12,569 bases of DNA. Source: an uncultured Clostridia bacterium. Lineage in GTDB: Bacteria > Bacillota > Clostridia > TANB77 > UBA1234. How positions within the stretch are numbered: position 1 is the first letter of the stretch; each line of letters opens with the position of its first letter. The notes under the pieces were generated by a model. The model had not been told where the DNA came from, did not search any database, and saw only the letters and a list, made by a program, of their open reading frames with translations. A program made the position numbers and the translations under genes. Location of the stretch: NCBI GenBank assembly GCA_947624765.1, contig CANQLS010000022.1, positions 1 through 12,569 on the forward strand, in the 5' to 3' direction. Shown piece after piece: positions 8,201 through 12,569 of this stretch.

Positions 8201-9913
8201 ATGGCTATAATGATTCCAGAAAAACCAAGAGAGATTGTAAAAGCAAGTAGAGAAGATGTAATGTTTGATGAATTAGAAAAATTGTCAAATGACTATTATG
8301 TTTTTCATTCTTTTTCAATGACAACGGTAAAGAATAATACAATATATGAAAGTGAAACAGATTTTGTGATTTTTAATCCTAAAAAAGGGATATTATGCAT
8401 AGAAGCCAAAGCCGGGGCAGTGGATTATATATCAGGAAATTGGGTTTATGGAAGCGGAAGGATAATGTCGCATGATGGACCGTTCAATCAGGCAAGTTTA
8501 AACAAATGGAAGATGATTCAATATACTAAGGATCATGGTTTGGGTAATTTGCTTGATCATTGCAAATTTATGCATGCAGTATGGTTTCCAGATATACCAA
8601 GATCAAAGTTTTCAAATATAAAATTACCATCGGAAGCAGATTTGAATTTACTATTAACAGAGGATAGTTTTGGAAAAATAGAAGAAGAAATAGATAGGAT
8701 TTTTTCGATAGAGTTACCAAGTCAGATTCAAACTATTTTAACAAAAAAAGAGATAGAACAAATGAAAAGCAGGGTGTTGGCGCCAAGTTTCAATTTGATT
8801 TCTCTAGAAGAAGTTACTTTAAAACGTAAACATTTAGTATTTAAAAAAATGCTTGATGAACAAATTGCTCTATTAAATTACTTGGACGAACAGAATGATG
8901 CAATAATTAATGGATTGGCAGGTACTGGAAAGACGGTATTAGCTATAGAAAAGGCGAAAAGGCATTCTGAGAAAGGTGAAAAAGTTCTCTTTTTATGTTA
9001 TAACGCATTTTTAAAGCAACACCTCCAAGATACATATAAAATTGAAAATGTCAGTTACTATACAATTGATGGTCTTGCTTGTAAAATATGCAGTACTGAA
9101 AAAGCAGATTATGAACAATTTAGTATGCTTTTATTAGAAATGCTTGAAGAAGGAACGTTTCCATACCAGCATATTATCATTGATGAGGGGCAAGACTTTG
9201 GAAAAAATGAGATAGAAGAAGTCGAGATTATTGAATTGTTGAAGAATAATGTTGTCGATGATGACAATCGTAAAGGCAGTTTTTATATTTTTTATGATAA
9301 AAATCAAATGGTTCAAGCAGAACATATGCCAAAATATTTTTCAGAAGCAGACTGTAAATTGACTTTGTATAGGAACTGTCGAAACACACAAAATATTGCA
9401 AAAACATCTTTGAGATTGCTAGGAACAGATAAGAGACCTAAATTATTTAATAATTTGGTAGGAAATAATCCTGAAATGTTGTTTAAAAAGGAGAAAAAAC
9501 ATTCTATAGAAGCATTGGATAAATTGATTGATAAATATATTCATGAGGGCTATAACGACATCACTATATTAAGTTGTAAAACGGAAGAAAAAAGTTTTGT
9601 AAGTGAAATGTGCAGGGGTGGGAAATATTGTAGTGATAAAGGTAAAGTTTCGTTTACTACATGTAGAAAATTTAAAGGACTTGAATCAGAAGTGGTTATA
9701 TTAATTGATATAGATAAAAGTTCATTTGATAATTTTGGAGATCAAATAATGTATGTTGGTTCATCGAGAGCAAAGTTTGAGTTGAGCTGTATTATTAATA
9801 TGGATGATGGCGAATGTAAGGATATATTGGAAAATATAGGAGCAAGGTATAATAGAAATATTAAAAAGTCGTTTGCTACAATATTTAATGCTAAGTATGT
9901 AGAAATGAATTGA
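8201..9913 (+). CDS. NERD nuclease-domain / UvrD-like helicase fusion protein
   Basis: The 570-residue protein has two parts. Residues about 8-130 match a NERD (nuclease-related) domain: ESETDFVIFNPKKGILCIEAKAG places E52/D54, E68 and K70 in the D-Xn-ExK arrangement of PD-(D/E)XK nucleases, so the catalytic set looks intact. From about 215 there is a superfamily 1 helicase: Walker A GLAGTGKT (238-245), Walker B IIIDEGQDF (325-333), an arginine-rich motif LYRNCRNTQ (389-397), FTTCRKFKGLESEVVILID (485-503) and the final motif YVGSSRAK (518-525). These are the DEGQD and S-S/T-RA signatures of UvrD/Rep-like enzymes. The helicase half is compact, about 350 residues, with no large accessory domains. 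The gene is last in the operon, 1 base after the DEAH helicase. A DNA-cutting or processing effector is a reasonable inference; the substrate is unknown. Stand-alone NERD-helicases exist widely, so it could also be a generic repair enzyme captured by the operon. Confidence 0.93.
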   Translation: MAIMIPEKPREIVKASREDVMFDELEKLSNDYYVFHSFSMTTVKNNTIYESETDFVIFNPKKGILCIEAKAGAVDYISGNWVYGSGRIMSHDGPFNQASLNKWKMIQYTKDHGLGNLLDHCKFMHAVWFPDIPRSKFSNIKLPSEADLNLLLTEDSFGKIEEEIDRIFSIELPSQIQTILTKKEIEQMKSRVLAPSFNLISLEEVTLKRKHLVFKKMLDEQIALLNYLDEQNDAIINGLAGTGKTVLAIEKAKRHSEKGEKVLFLCYNAFLKQHLQDTYKIENVSYYTIDGLACKICSTEKADYEQFSMLLLEMLEEGTFPYQHIIIDEGQDFGKNEIEEVEIIELLKNNVVDDDNRKGSFYIFYDKNQMVQAEHMPKYFSEADCKLTLYRNCRNTQNIAKTSLRLLGTDKRPKLFNNLVGNNPEMLFKKEKKHSIEALDKLIDKYIHEGYNDITILSCKTEEKSFVSEMCRGGKYCSDKGKVSFTTCRKFKGLESEVVILIDIDKSSFDNFGDQIMYVGSSRAKFELSCIINMDDGECKDILENIGARYNRNIKKSFATIFNAKYVEMN

Positions 9914-9934
9914 ATTATTAATAACACTTAGAAA

Positions 9935-9959
9935 AGTTGTAGAATAATAATTTACAACT
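9935..9959. repeat. Inverted repeat AGTTGTA-N11-TACAACT overlapping a promoter
   Basis: Perfect 7-bp arms at 9935-9941 and 9953-9959 flank 11 bases, just after the operon's stop. The right arm overlaps the -35 of the promoter at 9951-9979. A third copy in inverted orientation, TTCTACAAC at 10018-10026, matches GTTGTAGAA at 9936-9944 over 9 of 9 bases. No T-run follows on the + strand, so an operator fits better than an intrinsic terminator. Confidence 0.4.
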
Positions 9960-9979
9960 AAAGAATGCTGTAATATAAT
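9951..9979 (+). promoter_or_regulatory. Sigma-A-type promoter upstream of the 82-residue gene
   Basis: TTTACA (9951-9956) and TATAAT (9974-9979) are separated by exactly 17 bases, a near-consensus vegetative promoter. The start would be near 9986, giving a ~170-base leader before the gene at 10156. Confidence 0.6.
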
Positions 9980-10027
9980 TTAGTTAAGTAATTTTTACAT
10001 ATGCAATGTGAAAATTCTTCTACAACC

Positions 10028-10055
10028 TTGAGAAATGATTAAATGCAGGGATAAT
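10028..10055 (+). promoter_or_regulatory. Possible second promoter upstream of the 82-residue gene
   Basis: TTGAGA (10028-10033) and GATAAT (10050-10055) stand 16 bases apart, each one base from consensus. It begins immediately after the third GTTGTAGAA-type repeat (10018-10026), so the same regulator might act on both promoters. Weaker case than the 9951-9979 promoter. Confidence 0.35.
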
Positions 10056-10155
10056 TCATAGGTTATTATTATGGATTCAGCTAAGAAGGAGACGAAGTGT
10101 CCGCTATCTTGTGCGCAATCATATATAAGGAGTCAAGGAGAAAGGAGAACAGTTC

Positions 10156-10404
10156 ATGGCAAAGAAAAAAGTGGTGTCATCAAAGACACATACAAAGAAA
10201 CAGCTTGATGATTACGCAAATCAGAATAATCCAAACAACAAAGCGTATAAGGTCAGAATTGAGAATGACAAAAATACTAAAAAAGTATTGCGTAAGCGAG
10301 AAGCCAAAAATCAAGCTAAGAAGTGGGCTGAATTTGAAACTGAGTATGGTGTTATGTATCCGCTGGATCCTATGTGCTATAGCGACCCATACGACTTTGA
10401 TTAA
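10156..10404 (+). CDS. Small hypothetical protein with a DYANQNNPNNKAY motif
   Basis: This is an 82-residue protein of unknown function. A good ribosome site (GGAG at 10144-10147) lies 8 bases before the ATG. The N-terminal two thirds are very basic (MAKKKVV, then many Lys/Arg up to about residue 57). The centre has an Asn-rich segment, DYANQNNPNNKAY (19-31). The C-terminus turns acidic and aromatic, ending YSDPYDFD. There is no signal peptide, membrane span or recognisable enzyme motif. From memory, short Firmicutes proteins with a QLxxYANQNNPNNxAY-like motif are common and unannotated; this looks like one of them, but I cannot confirm it. The basic character would suit binding of nucleic acid or ribosomes. 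It has its own promoter region and is followed by a hairpin at 10462-10497, so it is probably a single-gene unit. Its base composition is less AT-rich than the operon before it. Confidence 0.8.
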   Translation: MAKKKVVSSKTHTKKQLDDYANQNNPNNKAYKVRIENDKNTKKVLRKREAKNQAKKWAEFETEYGVMYPLDPMCYSDPYDFD

Positions 10405-10461
10405 CTATCTATGATTGTTAATCAAAAGTAACTAAATAATTGGGAAACCTATTCTCGAAAA

Positions 10462-10497
10462 AGAATCCTTCTTAACGTGTATGTTAAGGAGGATTTT
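10462..10497. terminator. Strong hairpin, candidate (bidirectional) terminator after the 82-residue gene
   Basis: AATCCTTCTTAAC (10464-10476) pairs with GTTAAGGAGGATT (10483-10495) across a 6-base loop. That gives 13 pairs with one G-T wobble, extendable by two more. On the + strand only four T's follow before the sequence turns mixed; on the - strand five T's follow. The stem is good but the U-tract is short, so termination efficiency is uncertain. Confidence 0.6.
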
Positions 10498-10523
10498 AAT
10501 AACTATACGACAAAACTTAAATA

Positions 10524-10570
10524 TTGTATTATCTTATCAGATATGATAAAATAACACAAACAAACGTTCG
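10524..10570 (+). promoter_or_regulatory. Promoter with palindrome and LexA-like box before the broken RhuM gene
   Basis: A possible promoter is TTGTAT (10524-10529), 17 bases, TAAAAT (10547-10552). The palindrome TTATCA-GATA-TGATAA (10534-10549) lies across its spacer and -10. Just downstream, CAAACAAACGTTCG (10557-10570) resembles the Firmicutes LexA/DinR box CGAAC-N4-GTTCG, with one arm perfect and one base off in the other. It would cover the predicted transcription start. All three elements are read by eye; the -35 is weak. Confidence 0.35.
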
Positions 10571-10598
10571 ACACAATAAAGGGCTATATGAGTAAGAT

Positions 10599-10997
10599 TA
10601 TTTGGAACGCATTAATGAGGAATGGGCGCACGCAGGAATTATTAAGGTAGAAGATTTTGTATTCTTGGGCTATCACATGAATTCTATTCGAACTACAAAC
10701 TTTCGTATTTGGGCAACAGGTTACAGATATTTTTGCAGAATACAGTATTGACTAAATAAAAGATTTAATTGAACGTGAAAAACATTTACAATGAAAGAAT
10801 TTGCGGTGGGTGTTAATGAATTCTTAGCGTTTAGAAGATATGGAATTTTACCGGATATGGGTTGGATTTCAAGTAAAATATCAAGGGATAAAGCCGAGAC
10901 AGAATATCAGGTTTTTAATAAAGAACAAGTTATAGAATCGGGCTTTAACAGAGAAGTTAAGAAGATGATTAGTGAGTCGACATCGTTTGCTATATGA
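10599..10997 (+). pseudogene. Remnant of a RhuM-family gene (frameshifted and internally deleted)
   Basis: Three collinear blocks match what I know of the RhuM (virulence RhuM) family, whose intact members are roughly 300+ residues. Block 1 (10599-10718) reads FLGYHMNSIRTTNFRIWAT, the family's GYRVNS...FRIWAT signature. Block 2 (10717-10752), in another frame, reads QVTDIFAEYSID, corresponding to the later KITDIYATxxDYD segment, so about 50 residues are missing between them. A stop follows at 10753. Block 3 (10791-10997) returns to the first frame and reads VNEFLAFRRYGIL...SRDKAETEYQVFNKEQ, the family's C-terminal FLEF...A..EY..F region; the ~90-residue middle is gone. No start codon or full N-terminus is visible. 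A short protein from ATG 10791 is conceivable but lacks a ribosome site. RhuM genes are common on mobile and accessory islands; their biochemical role is not established. Confidence 0.8.
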
Positions 10998-11065
10998 AAC
11001 TTTCGATAATCTTAAATACAAAAATAGGTTTGAATGCTGAACTAAAAATTTATGGGATAGGAAAA

Positions 11066-11095
11066 TTGAAAGCTGATTCATAAGACAATGATAAT
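11066..11095 (+). promoter_or_regulatory. Probable promoter of the membrane-protein gene
   Basis: TTGAAA (11066-11071) and GATAAT (11090-11095), each one base from consensus, are 18 bases apart. The start would be near 11101, about 75 bases before the chosen ATG at 11178. That also argues against a translation start at 11088, which overlaps the -10. Confidence 0.45.
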
Positions 11096-11177
11096 CACAA
11101 TTCGTCAGTCAATGGTTGGAGGTATAAATAAGAACGGATTTATTTGGTTTAATGGAATGATATTTGGAGGGAAAAAT

Positions 11178-11678
11178 ATGGATTCAAATTTGATTAGTTT
11201 AAAAGATATATTAGTTGTGCTAGCGCCAATTATTGTGGCGTATATAAGTTATAAAAGCAATAGGAAAAGTAGGAAAGATATTAAATTAGAAATTGAAAAG
11301 AATCTGAAAGAAAAGGATGCCGAAACATCTCAGATTATAAAAAAAATAAATGCTGAACTTGAAAGCCAAAAACAACTTGTAAGTTGGAATAATTCTTGGC
11401 CTCAAACAGAGAAATATACGGAATTAGCAGGAATTGAAAGATATGGAAATATTTGCTCATTAACAAATTTAATTAATCGTATTAATAAGTATATAAATAA
11501 TGTATCACTCTCGGTCGAGGAACTTAATGAAATAAAAACTCTATTAGGAAAGGTTAAACTGCCGTTGGATGAGGAAATATTATACGCATATGAAATACCA
11601 TATATTATAGATTACAAACATTTAATTAGAAATATTGGTAGTCTGATTCAAAAATCTGAAAATAATAATCAAAATTAG
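11178..11678 (+). CDS. Small single-span membrane protein with coiled coil, function unknown
   Basis: I do not recognise this 166-residue protein. The start at 11178 is chosen because GGAGG (11166-11170) lies 7 bases before it; the longer in-frame start at 11088 has no ribosome site and overlaps a likely promoter -10. Residues about 11-25 (ILVVLAPIIVAYISY) form one membrane span, followed at once by a basic run KSNRKSRK, so the C-terminal part is expected in the cytoplasm. Residues about 34-66 are a charged, heptad-like helix, probably a coiled coil. The rest (about 75-166) looks like a small helical cytosolic domain, including a WNNSWPQTEKY stretch. No enzyme motif is seen. Small anchored proteins of this layout occur often in phage and defence-related accessory regions, but a role in defence here is only a guess. 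It is monocistronic as far as the window shows. Confidence 0.75.
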   Translation: MDSNLISLKDILVVLAPIIVAYISYKSNRKSRKDIKLEIEKNLKEKDAETSQIIKKINAELESQKQLVSWNNSWPQTEKYTELAGIERYGNICSLTNLINRINKYINNVSLSVEELNEIKTLLGKVKLPLDEEILYAYEIPYIIDYKHLIRNIGSLIQKSENNNQN

Positions 11679-12036
11679 CTGAGTACAAAATGGAGACATC
11701 AATTTTTCAACTATAGATACATAGAGCAAAGTGGTGATAAATGATATGTTTATGACAAGCAAAATTATAGAAAAACAAGACTTGTTTTGTATCCTGAAAA
11801 ATTCGAATAAACTTGAACCTAAAGAAACAAAAGTATTTAAGATATATCCTATTTATAAATGAATTGAGATTTAATCTCGGTTGTGGTAGTAAAGGATAAA
11901 TGTTTGATACCTGTTTAGTTATATATTCAAAATAATAGATAAAATATTAACAAATAAGTTGATGAAATAGTGTGAAAAGTAATCGCAAATTCATCAAATA
12001 AGGTTTCTGGTAGGGAACTGGAATGAAAAAAGAATT
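11679..12036. other. Gene-poor stretch with three inverted repeats
   Basis: No convincing gene is seen. It holds AAAACAAG-A-CTTGTTTT (11772-11788), GAGAT-TTA-ATCTC (11866-11878), and TTGATGAA/TTCATCAA arms at 11959-11966 and 11990-11997 (23-base spacer). The first is operator-like because its centre is a single base. A 38-codon frame (11746-11862) spans the first palindrome but has a weak ribosome site and no recognisable motif. The stretch is very AT-rich and probably holds decayed sequence. Confidence 0.5.
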
Positions 12037-12264
12037 GTGATATTGTTCAATGTTGTAATATATATTATTTCTGCTGTATTTTATGCTTCAAAAGGACTTG
12101 TGTTAATGCTTGCAGAAGAAACAACGACAGCTCATATAGTAAGTAATAAATATGGTAAGAGTTATAGTTATTTGAATTTTAAACTTATAAGCATATATTT
12201 TATGGAATTGATTCAATCATTTCTGATGAACGAAAAAGTGACCGAAAAAGTAAGCGAATTATGA
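12037..12264 (+). other. Doubtful 75-codon frame ending in a KVTEKVSEL tail
   Basis: The frame starts with GTG at 12037, with no ribosome site at proper distance, and ends with TGA at 12262-12264. It reads hydrophobic at first (FNVVIYIISAVFY), and ends NEKVTEKVSEL. Repeated KVTEKVTE-type tails are typical of the C-termini of AlbA_2/HATPase (COG2865-like) proteins. The next block, in the same frame after the TGA, is the conserved C-terminal core of that same family. I read this as remnant sequence rather than a functional gene, but a short membrane peptide cannot be excluded. Confidence 0.3.
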
Positions 12265-12267
12265 CCG

Positions 12268-12569
12268 AATAAAGGTTTGAAAAATTATCGTGTATCAAAT
12301 CGTCGTTATAGAAATCGTCGTATTGGCAATTTTTTGAAAGAACTGCATTTGACAGAGGGTAGAAATACAGGCTTTAAGAAAATTTTGGACGCACTAGAAG
12401 CAAATGGTTCTCCGAAACCGGAATTTGAAACAGATGATGATAGAAGTTATTTTATAACGAGATTTTTTATACATTCAGCGTTTTTAAAGAATGAAAATGT
12501 CATAGAAAATGTCATAGAAATTTCGGAAGAAAGAATAAAAGAATTTATGCCGAAAGCATCTAAGAAAAA
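12268..12569 (+). pseudogene. C-terminal part of an AlbA_2 / HATPase_c_4 (COG2865-like) protein, cut by the window end
   Basis: From about 12283 the frame reads NYRVSNRRYRNRRIGNFLKE, then LTEGRNTGFKKIL, NGSPKPEFETDDDRSYF and a tail ENVIENVIE. These are strong signatures of the C-terminal half of COG2865 proteins (putative ATP-binding regulators with an N-terminal AlbA_2/Schlafen-like domain). The N-terminal AlbA_2 domain and the central ATPase-like part are absent upstream: the frame is closed by TGA at 12262-12264 and nothing family-like precedes it except a KVTEKV tail. No start with a ribosome site is present, so it is most likely the 3' remnant of a broken gene. It is still open at 12569, so the true end is unknown. 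The family is frequent in accessory islands; its molecular role is poorly defined. Confidence 0.75.

Noticed and set aside
114..9913. Assignment to DISARM or the Dpd 7-deazaguanine system
   Set aside because: No methylase, no PLD-type DrmC, no separate DrmA/DrmB pair and no deazaguanine enzymes; a shared DUF1998-type helicase alone is not enough.
1722..9927. Minus-strand open frames of 60-78 codons inside the three large genes
   Set aside because: All lie opposite long, clearly coding + strand genes, lack ribosome sites, and have the Phe/Ile/Ser-rich composition of antisense reading.
9935..9960. AGTTGTA/TACAACT hairpin as the operon's intrinsic terminator
   Set aside because: Short AT-rich stem, 11-base loop and no following T-run; no clear terminator for the operon is visible.
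10071..10208. 45-codon frame MDSAKKETKC...
   Set aside because: No ribosome site before its ATG and it runs out of frame into the 82-residue gene; could be a leader peptide but nothing supports it.
10097..10414. 105-codon frame overlapping the 82-residue gene
   Set aside because: Runs in another frame over the better-supported gene, with no ribosome site and low-complexity composition.
11088..11177. 30-residue N-terminal extension of the membrane protein from ATG 11088
   Set aside because: No ribosome site, overlaps a likely -10 element, and GGAGG stands 7 bases before 11178.
11746..11862. 38-codon frame MFMTSKIIEK...
   Set aside because: Weak ribosome site, no motif, and a length expected by chance in AT-rich DNA.
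12484..12520. Short tandem repeat around GAAAATGTCATA
   Set aside because: Two copies encoding the ENVIENVI tail, normal for this protein family; not an independent repeat element.

Overview
The window is AT-rich DNA read almost entirely on the + strand, with strong GGAGG-type ribosome sites and TATAAT-type promoters. This suggests a low-GC Firmicute, most likely a Clostridia/Lachnospiraceae-like gut anaerobe. The taxonomic guess rests on composition and gene style only. No rRNA, tRNA, CRISPR array or intact transposase is visible.

Positions 58-9913 hold one compact three-gene operon. It has an extended -10 promoter, then a ~997-residue protein of unknown family, a 1699-residue DEAH-box helicase with multiple zinc-ribbon cysteine clusters and a C-terminal DUF1998-like module, and a 570-residue fusion of a NERD nuclease domain to a UvrD-like helicase. 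The first two genes overlap by 8 bp and the last two are 1 bp apart, so they are almost certainly co-expressed. The pairing of a ~1000-residue unknown protein with a giant DUF1998 helicase recalls type III Druantia anti-phage systems (DruH + DruE). The tightly coupled NERD-helicase is not part of the Druantia layouts I know. This operon is the best candidate here for an undescribed or variant defence system. A plausible but unproven division of labour is: first protein as sensor or scaffold, second as ATP-driven DNA translocase, third as nuclease-helicase effector.

Positions 9914-10500 hold an intergenic region with promoter elements and a repeated GTTGTAGAA-like inverted motif, a small basic/acidic 82-residue protein of unknown function, and a strong hairpin (candidate terminator).

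Positions 10500-12569 are a degraded accessory zone. It has a promoter with a nearby LexA-like box, a broken RhuM-family gene left as three collinear blocks, a 166-residue single-span membrane protein, about 360 bp with no convincing gene, a doubtful 75-codon frame, and the C-terminal part of an AlbA_2/HATPase (COG2865-like) protein that runs off the end. A candidate defence operon next to decaying RhuM and AlbA_2 fragments looks like a defence island or other region of high gene turnover.
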